Shown here in pieces: positions 8,864 to 17,050 of a stretch of 43,369 nucleotides of DNA. The notes below the pieces were generated by a model, which saw nothing but the letters and a program-made list of their open reading frames with translations, did not search any database and was not told the origin of the DNA. The position numbers and the translations under genes were made by a program. The DNA lies in NCBI GenBank assembly GCA_019245115.1, contig JAFARZ010000065.1, positions 1 through 43,369 on the forward strand, read 5' to 3'. The DNA is from Streptosporangiaceae bacterium (lineage in GTDB: Bacteria > Actinomycetota > Actinomycetes > Streptosporangiales > Streptosporangiaceae). The number at the start of each line of letters is the position of its first letter. Position 1 is the first letter of the stretch.

Positions 8864-9056
8864 ATGGAGACAATCAGATCCGCCGACGGGACCGTCATCG
8901 CCTACGAGCGGACCGGTGACGGCCCGCCGCTCATCGTCAGCGTGGGCGCGGTTGATGACGCTCGACGGCTATGATCACAACGCCCCACCCGAGGTGATTA
9001 CCCCGATCCTGATCGAGTTCTTCAAGACTTCCCTGCCTGTCCCCCCTAACCCCTAA
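8864..9056 (+). pseudogene. Alpha/beta-hydrolase remnant with the core deleted
   Basis: The first frame, from ATG 8864, gives the typical start of an actinobacterial alpha/beta-hydrolase (METIRSADGTVIAYER, then GDGPPLIVSVGA) and ends at TGA 8972-8974. An overlapping frame from about 8952 gives the typical end of the same family (TLDGYDHNAPPEV, then PILIEFF) and stops at 9054-9056. Roughly 28 residues from each end remain; the nucleophile elbow, catalytic acid and catalytic His regions are missing. The junction lies near 8945-8955. This looks like one internal deletion with a frame change. The reading depends on family memory, not on an alignment. Confidence 0.7.
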
Positions 9057-9086
9057 CCCCCTGACCCACCCTAAGGAGCGCTCAGC

Positions 9087-10292
9087 GTGACCGAGACCGG
9101 CATCGCGATCACAGGCGGCTATGTCGTCCCCGTTGAGGGGTCGCCGATAGACGGCGGGACGGTCCTGTTGGACGACGGCCGGATCACGGCCGTCGAGGGA
9201 CCCGGCTTCGCGGTGCCGGATGGTTACCGGGTGGCCGACGCCACCGGCAAGTGGGTGCTCCCCGGCTTCATAGACGCCCACGCGCACGTCGGCGTGCACG
9301 AGGAAGCCGAAGGCTGGGCAGGTAACGACACCAACGAGATGACCCGTCCGGTCACCGCGGATGTCCGGGCCCTTGACGCGATCAATCCCGCCGACATGGG
9401 CTTTAGCGACGCGATCATGGGCGGCGTGCTGAGCGTCAACGTGAACCCCGGCTCGGGAAACCCGATCGGCGGGCAGACCGTGGCGCTCAAGTGCTGGGGC
9501 CGGACGGTCGAGCAGATGCTGCTACGCGAGCCGGCCGGCCTGAAATCGGCTCTCGGCGAGAACCCCAAGCGCGTCTATGGCGAGCGCAAGGAAACGCCGT
9601 CGACCAGGCTGGGTGTCGCCGCCGTTATCCGCGGGGCGTTCGTCGACGCGCTCAACTATGAGGCAAAGCTCAAGAACCTTTCCAACGAACGGCCTGTGGT
9701 TGAACGGGACCTCAAGCTCGAGGCCCTGCTGCGGGTCCTGCACGGGGAGATCCCGTGGCGGCAGCACTGTCATCGGGCCGATGACATCGCCACCGCGATG
9801 CGGATCGCGCGGGAGTTCGGCTACCGGCTGGTGATCGATCACGGCACCGAGGCGCACCTGCTGGCCGACCAGATCGCCGAGGCCGGGATCCCCGTGGTCA
9901 TCGGCCCGCTGTTCACCAGCCGCGCCAAGGTGGAATTGCGTAACCGTTCGATGGCGAACCCGGGGCGGCTGGCCGAGGCCGGCGTCGAGATCTCACTCAC
10001 CACCGACCACCCGGTGGTGCCGATCCACTTCCTGGTCCACCAGGCGACACTCGCGGTCAAGGAGGGACTGGACCGGGACATGGCGTTGCGCGCTCTGACC
10101 ATCCACCCGGCCCGCGTCATCGGCTGCGCCGACCGGATCGGCTCGCTCGAGACCGGCAAGGACGCCGACGTGGTCATCTGGTCCGGTGACCCCCTGGACG
10201 TGATGAGCCGCGCCGAAGTCGCGTACTCAAGCGGCCGCGAGATCTACCGCTACGACTACGAGACCCGGTCCGGCGTCTTCGCCGAGCCCTAG
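9087..10292 (+). CDS. Amidohydrolase family protein
   Basis: Metal-dependent hydrolase of the amidohydrolase superfamily, 401 residues, starting at GTG 9087 with AAGGAG 8 nt upstream. The first metal motif is FIDAHAHVG (about residues 57-65). Further expected ligands are HCHRADD (about 230), IDHGTEAHL (about 252) and the Asp in LTTDHPVVP (about 311). The N- and C-terminal segments form the small composite beta domain (GGYVVPVEG and KDADVVIWSGDPLD). The layout resembles the imidazolonepropionase-like group, but the substrate is not evident. Its stop TAG overlaps, as CTAG, the stop of the convergent PfpI remnant. Confidence 0.88.
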   Translation: MTETGIAITGGYVVPVEGSPIDGGTVLLDDGRITAVEGPGFAVPDGYRVADATGKWVLPGFIDAHAHVGVHEEAEGWAGNDTNEMTRPVTADVRALDAINPADMGFSDAIMGGVLSVNVNPGSGNPIGGQTVALKCWGRTVEQMLLREPAGLKSALGENPKRVYGERKETPSTRLGVAAVIRGAFVDALNYEAKLKNLSNERPVVERDLKLEALLRVLHGEIPWRQHCHRADDIATAMRIAREFGYRLVIDHGTEAHLLADQIAEAGIPVVIGPLFTSRAKVELRNRSMANPGRLAEAGVEISLTTDHPVVPIHFLVHQATLAVKEGLDRDMALRALTIHPARVIGCADRIGSLETGKDADVVIWSGDPLDVMSRAEVAYSSGREIYRYDYETRSGVFAEP

Positions 10293-10881
10293 GCGCGTAG
10301 CCTGCCCACGATGTGTGCCGGGGCCTTGGCTGGCGATCCGGCGTCGTAGGGCGGCTGCGGGTCGTATTCGATGCGGAGCTGGATGAGCTGGGCCGTCTCA
10401 TCGCCGGCGAGCCGGCCGGCCAGCGCCAGACCCATGTCAATGCCGGACGAAACCCCGGCCGCCGTCACGTACTTGCCGTCGAAGACGACGCGCTCGGTGA
10501 CCGGTTCGGCGCCGAGCTGTCCGAGTTGCTCCATGGTCAGCCAGTGCGTGGTCGCGCGCCGACCCTTGAGCAAGGAGAGAGGCGGCGAGACAGGACACGC
10601 CATGGCGTTCCCGCTCGCCGGTTGGCCGCCTACAGCCCAAGGCGGCCAAAGGCGATCGGTAACACCATCGCGGCCCCCGCTCCAGCAACGACGGAGACGC
10701 CACTCCGGCGGCTCGACGAGCTGAGACACCGAATCTCGCCAGCAGACGACTCCGCCGGATTGTCCGGAAGCGCCGGACGAAGCACTCTTCGGCAGCAAGT
10801 AAGTAATCGAACACGGTGGGGACCGACCGCGTCAAGCACGGTGAACCGAGGGGAAAGCACCATCGCGATCTGGATGTTCCC
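10289..10881 (-). pseudogene. Decayed DJ-1/PfpI family gene
   Basis: The intact C-terminal part (about 10289-10591) matches the DJ-1/PfpI family strongly: LLKGRRATTHWL, YVTAAGVSSGIDMGLAL, IEYDPQPPYDAGSP. The N-terminal start is also visible but in another frame, read from 10878 downwards: NIQIAMVLSPRFTVLDAVGP, a typical PfpI beginning. Between them the reading frame changes at least twice, about 50 nt seem missing, and the nucleophile-Cys motif (normally VCTGS) is scrambled. The first codon, right after the TAG of the regulator gene upstream, is GGG rather than a start. The original order was therefore a GlxA-type regulator followed at once by its PfpI partner. Confidence 0.75.
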
Positions 10882-11823
10882 CTAGTTTTGTTCGGCCGGC
10901 CGGAACCGGCGGCGGTATTCGGCTGGGCTCTGCCCGAGCAGGCGGACGAACGCGCGCCGCATGGCCTCGGGTGTCCCGTAACCGCAAGCACGAGCGGTTT
11001 CCTCTACTCCGTCGGCGGTGTCTTCCAGGCGCCGCCGGGCGGATTCCAGGCGAACGCGGTCGACATAGCGACCTGGCGGTATGCCGACTTCGGCGGCGAA
11101 GGCGCGGGCGAACTGCCGCGGCGACAAGCTGGCCCGGCCGGCCAGGCTCTCGACCGACAGGTCGGCGCCCGGGTTCTCCGCGATCCACTGCTGCACGTCG
11201 CGCAGCGGAGCGCGCTGCGCGACCTGCGCCGCCAGTTGCGCGCTGAACTGCGCCTGATTGCCGGGGCGGCGCAGGAACACCACTAGCATCCTGCCGATCC
11301 GCAGTGCCGCGTCCCGGCTCAGGTCCTCCTCTACCAGGGCCAGCGCCAGGTCGATGCCCGCGGTGACCCCGGCCGAGGTGGCGACGTTCCCGTCCCGGAC
11401 GAAGATCGGCTCGGGATCGACGTTGATGTCCGGATACCGAGCGGCCAGCGTGGCGCAGAACTCCCAGTGCGTGGTCACCCGGCGGCCGGTCAGCAGGCCT
11501 GCCTCAGCCAGCAGGAACGCCCCCGTGCACACCGATGCCAGCCGCGCCGCCCGGCCCGCGTTGCCGCGTAGCCACGCCACCAGCTCCGGATTGTCCCCGC
11601 GGGCCCCGGGTCCGCCCGGTACCAGCAGCAGGTCACGCGGCCGGGTGCGGGCCAGGTCCTCGTCGGGCGTGATCCGCAGACCGCTCGTGGTGCGCACCGT
11701 GCCGCCGCCCAGACTGGCGGTCCGGACCTCATAGGCGTCGGGCGCGTGCGCGAACACCTCGATCGGCCCGCTCACATCCAGGCTCTGCACCTCGTCGAAC
11801 AAGACGACCAGCACATCCCGCAT
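10882..11823 (-). CDS. GlxA-type transcriptional regulator (DJ-1/PfpI + AraC HTH)
   Basis: Cytoplasmic DNA-binding regulator of 313 residues. Residues 1-175 form a DJ-1/PfpI-like sensor domain with the nucleophile elbow SVCTGAFLLAEAGLL (Cys 99). Residues about 210-313 carry two AraC-type helix-turn-helix motifs (ESLAGRASLSPRQFARAF; VEETARACGYGTPEAMRRAF). I chose ATG 11823 because a promoter sits exactly before it; a longer in-frame start at 11904 adds residues unlike the family. The gene directly downstream is a decayed PfpI homologue, a common target of such regulators. Whether the regulator still has a local target is unknown. Confidence 0.9.
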   Translation of the reverse strand: MRDVLVVLFDEVQSLDVSGPIEVFAHAPDAYEVRTASLGGGTVRTTSGLRITPDEDLARTRPRDLLLVPGGPGARGDNPELVAWLRGNAGRAARLASVCTGAFLLAEAGLLTGRRVTTHWEFCATLAARYPDINVDPEPIFVRDGNVATSAGVTAGIDLALALVEEDLSRDAALRIGRMLVVFLRRPGNQAQFSAQLAAQVAQRAPLRDVQQWIAENPGADLSVESLAGRASLSPRQFARAFAAEVGIPPGRYVDRVRLESARRRLEDTADGVEETARACGYGTPEAMRRAFVRLLGQSPAEYRRRFRPAEQN

Positions 11824-11858
11824 ACGCCAAGTCTGACGAGCCCACCCCTTGACAGCAA
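11824..11858 (-). promoter_or_regulatory. Putative promoter of the GlxA-type regulator
   Basis: On the minus strand, TTGCTG (11853-11858) is followed after 17 nt by CAGACT (11830-11835) and after 6 nt by the ATG. Transcription would begin at or next to the start codon, and no ribosome binding site is present. The promoter call is by eye. Confidence 0.5.
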
Positions 11859-11940
11859 TGCCGAATAACCCACCTTTCCTGCCACCCAGGTCACGGCACG
11901 GCACGGCACGGCGCTGCGGGGCGGGAGTGCGCGGAGGTGG

Positions 11941-12870
11941 TCAGGTGTTGGGCTGGGAGAAGGCCCAGTTGAGCATTCTGGTGGCGTCAACGCCGTTGAC
12001 GGTGGTGCCCTTGCCGGGACTGTCCAGGTTGACGCCGATCAGCGTGACGCCGCCGAGGCTCACCTCGAACAGCAGGCAGTGCCCGGAGTACGGGGTCCAG
12101 CCGGTCTTGATGCCCATCGCCCCGGGGTAGTGGCCGAGCAGCGGGTTGGTGTTGTACCAGGTGTACGCGTGATGGCCGGAGCCCGACCGCAGGTGATAGC
12201 TGCGCTCGGCGGACACGGCACGGAAGGCCGGCCAGGACATCGCCGCGCGGCCGAGCTTGATCAGGTCCGCCGCGGTGGAGTAGTCCGCGGTCCGGTACGG
12301 GTATGGCAGCCCGTCGAAGTTGGTGAAGTGCGTCCGGGGCATGCCGAGCGCCCGGGCGGTCGCGTTCATCTTGGCCACGAACGCACTGATCCCCGGACCG
12401 TAGGCCTGAGCGAGCGTGTAAGCGGCGTCCGCGCCCGAGGGCAGCACCATCGCGCTGAGCAGTTCGCGGACGGTGAGCCGGTCCCCGGGTCGCAGGCCGG
12501 CGCTGCTGGCGCCGTACTCGTTGACGTAGGCGATGACCGATCTGGGGATGGTGAGCGTGTTGTCCAGGCCGCCAGACCTGAGGACGACCAGGGCGGTCAT
12601 CACCTTGGTGATGCTGGCGATCGGCCGCTGTGTGTTCAGCTCCCGGCTCCATAGAATCGCGCCAGTGCGCGCGTTCGCGATGGCGGCTTCCGGCGCGCTG
12701 ACGCCGCTGGGTCCGCTGGACAATCGCACGGCGCTGGCGAGTGAGGTGCCGCTGTGCGTGGTGCCGGCCAGTACGGTGCTGGCGGGGGTGGCCACGGTGA
12801 GAATCAGCGCCCCCGCGACGGTGAGGCCAGCGAAATTCCCCGGAAATTTCAGATACTCACGTCGACGCAT
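11941..12870 (-). CDS. D-alanyl-D-alanine carboxypeptidase (peptidase S11)
   Basis: Exported penicillin-binding protein that trims the terminal D-Ala from peptidoglycan stem peptides; 309 residues. A signal sequence covers about residues 1-38. The catalytic motifs are SxxK as S86-I-T-K89 and KTG as K255-T-G257. The second motif, normally SGN, reads S145-G-A147 in VLPSGADAAY; I recall SGC or SGA variants in other actinobacterial members, so activity is still likely. No C-terminal amphipathic anchor is seen, and the protein ends soon after the catalytic domain. ATG 12870 was chosen over the in-frame start at 13002, which would add non-signal sequence from the repeat region upstream. Confidence 0.9.
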   Translation of the reverse strand: MRRREYLKFPGNFAGLTVAGALILTVATPASTVLAGTTHSGTSLASAVRLSSGPSGVSAPEAAIANARTGAILWSRELNTQRPIASITKVMTALVVLRSGGLDNTLTIPRSVIAYVNEYGASSAGLRPGDRLTVRELLSAMVLPSGADAAYTLAQAYGPGISAFVAKMNATARALGMPRTHFTNFDGLPYPYRTADYSTAADLIKLGRAAMSWPAFRAVSAERSYHLRSGSGHHAYTWYNTNPLLGHYPGAMGIKTGWTPYSGHCLLFEVSLGGVTLIGVNLDSPGKGTTVNGVDATRMLNWAFSQPNT

Positions 12871-12905
12871 GAGGCTAGCCTGGCATTCCTGGCGGTTCAC
12901 TGCAA
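12871..12905 (-). promoter_or_regulatory. Putative promoter of the carboxypeptidase gene
   Basis: Minus strand: TTGCAG (12900-12905), 17-nt spacer, CAGGCT (12877-12882), then 6 nt to the ATG. This is the same register as at the GlxA regulator. No ribosome binding site is visible, which suggests a leaderless mRNA. Confidence 0.45.
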
Positions 12906-13042
12906 AGCAAAGGCGGAAAGCGGCCGGACAGCCCCATGCGGCCGCCACCTCAAGGATCGGCATCAGCCCCACCCCGGATACCGGACAAACGTCGCAAACC
13001 ACGCTTCGTACCCGTCGGCACGCGCGACTGCCCGCCCCCGTT

Positions 13043-13102
13043 CACGGAAGATTAGAGCCCCTCGGAACAAAAGGCGCCGAAAACCGCCCCCCAAGTTTCC
13101 GC
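13043..13102 (-). repeat. Interspersed repeat, copy 1 (minus strand, partial)
   Basis: Read on the minus strand, this 60-bp stretch matches the core of copies 2 (23307) and 3 (42951), with GCGGAAA at its left end, TTCGGCGCCTTTTGTTCCG in the middle and TCTTCCGTG at its right end. Similarity fades beyond about 13043. The region lies in the 494-bp gap between the carboxypeptidase (start 12870) and the next gene (13365). The rest of the gap has no gene I can support. Confidence 0.65.
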
Positions 13103-13248
13103 AAGACCCCAAACTTCCACACCGCCACCACGACAAACACCGCAAATGGTGAAATGTCGGGCAGGCGGGGGCGGCATTGGCGGAGGGCGAGGGAACCGCG
13201 GGAGGTTTCGCGGCGAGCGCTAGCGAGCTTCGCGATCGCTCGGCCGCG

Positions 13249-13338
13249 AAGGCCCCGGAGGGCCTTCCGGGCGCGCGATACTGCGGGCGGAAGCGTCGCA
13301 GGCCGGGGGGTCTGGGGGGTTGGTCTTTACCCCCCAGA
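13249..13338. repeat. Two perfect hairpins upstream of the GST-family gene
   Basis: AAGGCCC (13249-13255) pairs with GGGCCTT (13260-13266) around a 4-nt loop. TCTGGGGGGT (13311-13320) pairs with ACCCCCCAGA (13329-13338) around an 8-nt loop and is followed by AAAAACC. Neither has a T-run on the side expected for an intrinsic terminator. The second hairpin is 26 bp before the GST-family start and could act in its leader. Confidence 0.6.
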
Positions 13339-13364
13339 AAAACCAGTGCGGTAGCGTCGGAGGG

Positions 13365-14360
13365 GTGGGCGATTCGGGAGAGTTTGTTCGGGATACTCGG
13401 TACCTGAATGGGCGCATTACGGCGGACGGGCGGGACGGGTGGCCGGTGGCGGCCGGGCGGTACCGGCTGGCGGTGGCGCGGGGCTGCCCGTGGGCGAACC
13501 GGACGATGATCGTGCGGCGGTTGCTCGGGCTCGAATCGGCGCTGTCGATGGGCATCTGCGGGCCGGAACACGACTGGCGGAGCTGGACGTTCGACCTGGA
13601 TCCGGGCGAGAAGGATCCGGTGCTGGGCATCCACTGGCTGCGCGAAGCCTACGAGAAGGCGGTGCCCGGGTACGACCGCGGCGTCACCGTCCCCGCGATC
13701 GTTGACATACCCTCCGGCGGCGTGGTGACCGCTGACTTCCGGCGGATCACCCTGGACCTCGAAGGCGAGTGGGGCGCCTACCACCGCGACGGCGCGCCTG
13801 ACCTGTACCCGGACGAGCTACGGGACGAGATCGAGGAAGTAAGCGCGCTCGTCTACGAAGACGTGAACAACGGCGTCTACCGGTGCGGGTTCGCCAGCAC
13901 GCAGACCGCATACGAAGAGGCCTACCGGAAACTGTTCGACCGGCTCGACTGGCTGTCGGAACGGCTGAGGGCGCGCCGCTACCTGGTGGGCGACACGATC
14001 ACCGAAGCCGACATCAGGCTGTGGCCGACCCTGGCCCGGTTCGACGCCGTCTACCACAACCACTTCAAGTGCAACAGGAACAAGCTCAGCGAGATGCCGG
14101 TGCTGTGGGCGTACGCGCGCGACCTGTTCCAGACGCCCGGGTTCGGCGACACGATCGACTTCACGCAGACCAAGCAGCACTACTACCGGGTGCACACCGA
14201 CTTGAACCCGTCCCGGATCGTGCCGGCCGGACCGGACACTTCGGGCTGGCTCACCAAGCACGGCCGCGAGGAGCTGGGTGGCCGGCCGTTCGGCGACGGC
14301 ACTCCCCCAGGCCCGCCGCCGGCCCCGGAGCGAGTCGCCCCGGGGCACGGTGCGGGATAG
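13365..14360 (+). CDS. Glutathionyl-hydroquinone reductase-like GST family protein
   Basis: Thiol-dependent reductase of the YqjG/ECM4 family, 331 residues from GTG 13365. The catalytic cysteine lies in RGCPWANRT (about residue 40), the CPWA motif that defines this family. The C-terminal helical domain is present with YEEAYRKLFDRLDWLSERL and YLVGDTITEADIRLWPTL. Actinomycetes of this kind usually use mycothiol, not glutathione, so the natural thiol is uncertain. Possible substrates are S-conjugated quinols. The TTG at 13320 in the same frame lies inside a hairpin and is less likely as start. TAGCGT (13352-13357) could be a -10 box just upstream. The last roughly 30 residues are Pro/Gly-rich. 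Confidence 0.88.
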   Translation: MGDSGEFVRDTRYLNGRITADGRDGWPVAAGRYRLAVARGCPWANRTMIVRRLLGLESALSMGICGPEHDWRSWTFDLDPGEKDPVLGIHWLREAYEKAVPGYDRGVTVPAIVDIPSGGVVTADFRRITLDLEGEWGAYHRDGAPDLYPDELRDEIEEVSALVYEDVNNGVYRCGFASTQTAYEEAYRKLFDRLDWLSERLRARRYLVGDTITEADIRLWPTLARFDAVYHNHFKCNRNKLSEMPVLWAYARDLFQTPGFGDTIDFTQTKQHYYRVHTDLNPSRIVPAGPDTSGWLTKHGREELGGRPFGDGTPPGPPPAPERVAPGHGAG

Positions 14361-14376
14361 CACGGGCCAGCAGGGT

Positions 14377-15657
14377 TTAGCCCGCGCAGGAGCTGGGTGG
14401 GGTTACCGCCGCTACCCCCTCCAGCTGAGCTCGCTGATCCTGATACAGGGCGAAGGCATGGCCGTTGGTGTACGCGACGCTGCCGAAGTGCTCAGGTACG
14501 CCGCCGTCGGCCGGAATCGACGTACTGCCCAGGACCTGGCCGCTGGACGGGTCCAGGCACTGGAGCGTGCGGATGCCGCCGACCCAGACGACGCCGTTCG
14601 CGTAGGCCGGCGCCGAATCCATTGCGCCATTCGCGCCGCTGGTGACGAACCGGAGCTTGCCCATATCGCCGCCGGGAGCGAACCACACCCGCAGCGTCAT
14701 CGCGGTTCCGATCGTGCCCCAGACGCCGCCGGAGGTCGCGACCAGGTTGCCGCCGGTGCTGAGGCCCGGGTTGGCGGAACCAGACATTTGCGCTCCGGTA
14801 GCCGGGTTGTAGCGCTCCAGGCTGAAGTACCCATGATCGTTCACGCCGACGTAGAGCGTGCCGCCATCGGGCGAGACGGCCATTGAGCTGACCTGGCCAG
14901 CGGCATTGAACCGGCGGAGTATCGAGCCGGACGGGTCCAGTATCGTGATGCCGCTTCCCGAGGCCATGAACAGATACCCGTTAGGCCCGGCGGCCAGCGC
15001 GGTCACTGCTCCCACCGCAGGGACCGCGACAGGAGCCAGCGTCGTCGCGCTGTAGGCATGCGCGTTCCCGCCGGGTCCGGCGACCCACACCGTGTTCCCG
15101 ACGACGACCGGCCGGGCGGTGGTCTGGACGCTCACCTGCTGCAGGATGTTCCCGCTCGACGGGTCGATCCGGACCAGGGCGCCGTCGGTGACCGCATAGA
15201 GCGAGCCCGCGCCGCCCACCAGCGTGTCCGACGAGAACGAATCGTGGTCGATCAGGACCGCGCCCCACATGCCGTTGGCGATCGGGATGCGGGGCTCGGG
15301 CGGATGCGTGCTGACCGGCGTCGTAGCGGTGTCAGACGGCGAAGCCGTGCCGGTCGCGGAGCTGACGGCTCCCCCATTGGCCGGCGGATTCGGCTTGTTG
15401 CTGCTGTGCGAGGTCAGGGCCACGCCGATGCCGGCGCTGGCGCCAACGACGGCGACCACGCTGGCCGCGGCGAGGGCCGGAGCCCAGCGCAGACGCCCCC
15501 GATTGGGAATGCGCAGTACAGCCGTGTCGCCATGGACGCGCGGAGAAGCGGCCTGATTGGCGATACGGATTGCCACGTCTTCCACGGTGATGGCACGCGG
15601 GGGTTCCGGCGTGAGCCGGTGCAGCATCTCCGACAGCCGCTCTTCTTCGATCGTCAC
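14377..15657 (-). CDS. Membrane-anchored beta-propeller protein, probable sigma-factor partner
   Basis: Single-pass membrane protein, 426 residues, starting at GTG 15657, which overlaps the sigma-factor stop as GTGA. Residues 1-55 are cytoplasmic, with a short helix-forming stretch (EERLSEMLHRLTPEPP, then ITVEDVAIRIANQ). A transmembrane helix follows at about 58-82, then a Ser/Thr/Pro linker (about 83-118). Residues about 120-426 form PQQ- or NHL-like beta-propeller blades (LYAVTDGALVRIDPSSG; LFMASGSGITILDPSG; VWVGGIRTLQCLDPSSG). The tight coupling to an ECF sigma gene suggests an anti-sigma or sensor role, with the propeller outside. The cytoplasmic part does not show a zinc-binding HxxxCxxC motif. 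Function is inference from position and topology. Confidence 0.72.
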   Translation of the reverse strand: MTIEEERLSEMLHRLTPEPPRAITVEDVAIRIANQAASPRVHGDTAVLRIPNRGRLRWAPALAAASVVAVVGASAGIGVALTSHSSNKPNPPANGGAVSSATGTASPSDTATTPVSTHPPEPRIPIANGMWGAVLIDHDSFSSDTLVGGAGSLYAVTDGALVRIDPSSGNILQQVSVQTTARPVVVGNTVWVAGPGGNAHAYSATTLAPVAVPAVGAVTALAAGPNGYLFMASGSGITILDPSGSILRRFNAAGQVSSMAVSPDGGTLYVGVNDHGYFSLERYNPATGAQMSGSANPGLSTGGNLVATSGGVWGTIGTAMTLRVWFAPGGDMGKLRFVTSGANGAMDSAPAYANGVVWVGGIRTLQCLDPSSGQVLGSTSIPADGGVPEHFGSVAYTNGHAFALYQDQRAQLEGVAAVTPPSSCAG

Positions 15658-16169
15658 TGCGCCACACCTCCGGTCATCAGTTCGGCCAGGCCGGGCGCAT
15701 CTCGCAGGCGGGCCAGAGCCTTGGACGCATGCGCCTTGACCGCCCCGACCGAGCAGCCCATCGTCTGGGCGGTCTGCGCCTCGGTCAGATCGGCGAAGTA
15801 GCGCAGCACCACGACCGCGCGCTGCCGGGGCGGCAGGCGGTCAAGCGCCGCGGTCAGCGCGGCGCGCGAATCAACCTGCGCGAACACGTCGCCGTAAGCC
15901 CTCAGCTCAGGCAGGCTGGCCGTCGCTATCTCACCGTTCCAGCGTCGCTTACGCCAGCGCAGGAACGTGTTCACCATGATCTTCTTTACGTAAAGCTCCG
16001 GGGACTGGTCCAGGCTGCTCCACCGCGGCCATGCGGCGGCCAGCGCGGTCTGGACCAGATCCTCGGCGCTCGGCCAGTCGCCGGTCAGCAACCAGCCCGA
16101 GCGCAGCAACGCCGGCGACCGTGCCTCGACGAAAGCACGGAACCCTTCCGGCTCCCCTCCACTTACCAC
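15654..16169 (-). CDS. ECF sigma factor, SigE family
   Basis: RNA polymerase sigma factor of about 171 residues. Region 2 is near residues 5-70 (LLTGDWPSAEDLVQTALAAA; YVKKIMVNTFLRWRKRRW). Region 4 is near 105-155 (LPPRQRAVVVLRYFADLTEA; MGCSVGAVKAHASKALARL). The lengths and motifs match the streptomycete SigE-type ECF group. I chose GTG 16169 because GGAGG lies 6 nt upstream; a longer in-frame start at 16214 has no such site. The downstream membrane beta-propeller gene is translationally coupled through GTGA and is the likely regulatory partner. Confidence 0.9.
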   Translation of the reverse strand: MVSGGEPEGFRAFVEARSPALLRSGWLLTGDWPSAEDLVQTALAAAWPRWSSLDQSPELYVKKIMVNTFLRWRKRRWNGEIATASLPELRAYGDVFAQVDSRAALTAALDRLPPRQRAVVVLRYFADLTEAQTAQTMGCSVGAVKAHASKALARLRDAPGLAELMTGGVAQ

Positions 16170-16247
16170 GCAACACCTCCGCCAGTGCCCGTCCGCTTCA
16201 GGTACGTGCCTCACCCGGTATTAGAGACGCCAGGCACCTTAGAAGGT

Positions 16248-17036
16248 TTACTCCTCGGAGGCTTGGTCCTTCAGCCGATCGAGTTCGGCCGCCGCGCGCT
16301 GGCGCCGGGATTCGGCCCGGTACGACTGGCGCCGAGCGTCGCCCAGACGCTGGCGCGCCTGCTCCAGCTCGGCTTCGAGATGCCGGACCGTGTCCTCCAG
16401 CTCCCGTTCTTCCCTGGTGGCGGACTCAACGGCGGCGGCAGCTTCAGCCACCGCCCGTTCGGTCGAAATGATCTTCTCCTGGCGCCGGCTACGACGATCA
16501 AGCTCGCTTTCCGGCGGAGCGGAGGCTTTGCGTGGCTTGGCCGGAGCGGGAGAGGGTTCATCGGACAGGGGCATCAGGCCGAAACCGGCCCAGTGAACGG
16601 CGCGGGTCAGCGTGCCCGCGGACAGGTTCCCGGCGACCTCGGGGTCGGCGAGGGCCGCGTTCAGCGTGGCGATGACGTCCTCACGCAACGCCGCGGGCGG
16701 CGAGCCGGTGCCGGACGCCGCGAAGGCCTGCCGGGTCAGCTCGTCAACCAGACGGCTGCGGGCCTCGGTGAGTTCGCGGATCCTGGCCCCGTTGCCGCCC
16801 GCCCGGAGCTGCCCGGCCAGTTCGGACAGCCGGCTGGCCGCCTCCGGATGGTCGCGGACCAGCCGGTTCACCACCCATGCGGATCGCGTTGGTTTGCGCA
16901 GCGCGGTGATCCGCTTGGCCACGTCGGGCTGCCCCTGGTCACGAGCCTGGGCAGCGAGATCGGCGCGGCGCTGGGTGAACTCCTCAGGGTCGGCGCTGTA
17001 CAGCTCATCCGTCGCCTGGGCCAGCAGGTCGCTCAT
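16248..17036 (-). CDS. Coiled-coil protein of unknown function
   Basis: Soluble 262-residue protein, Ala/Arg/Glu-rich, without signal peptide or membrane segment. The N-terminal 150 residues are predicted mostly helical (LYSADPEEFTQRRADLAAQA; ALRKPTRSAWVVNRLVRDHP). A Pro/Ala linker follows near 160-175. Residues about 178-262 form a long heptad coiled coil (ERAVAEAAAAVESATREER and ELEDTVRHLEAELEQARQRL). The KPTRSAWVVNRL block looks conserved in actinobacterial proteins of unknown role that I recall, but I cannot name a function. Only 14 bp separate its ATG from that of the divergent cupin gene. Confidence 0.75.
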   Translation of the reverse strand: MSDLLAQATDELYSADPEEFTQRRADLAAQARDQGQPDVAKRITALRKPTRSAWVVNRLVRDHPEAASRLSELAGQLRAGGNGARIRELTEARSRLVDELTRQAFAASGTGSPPAALREDVIATLNAALADPEVAGNLSAGTLTRAVHWAGFGLMPLSDEPSPAPAKPRKASAPPESELDRRSRRQEKIISTERAVAEAAAAVESATREERELEDTVRHLEAELEQARQRLGDARRQSYRAESRRQRAAAELDRLKDQASEE

Positions 17037-17050
17037 GCCAGGATTGTCGC
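17037..17050. promoter_or_regulatory. 14-bp divergent promoter region
   Basis: The two start codons are 14 bp apart. CAGGAT (17039-17044) stands 6 nt before the cupin ATG. GACAAT on the minus strand (17043-17048) stands 6 nt before the coiled-coil ATG. If both are -10 boxes they overlap by two bases and each mRNA would be leaderless. Any -35 elements would lie inside the opposite gene; I see no good TTG match there. Confidence 0.4.

Noticed and set aside
12963..13784. 273-codon minus-strand frame across 12963-13784
   Set aside because: It is mostly the antisense of the GST-family gene, with the repeat at its end; no family motif.
14278..14886. Plus-strand frame opposite the beta-propeller gene
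   Set aside because: Arg/Ala-rich shadow of the minus-strand gene without a domain.
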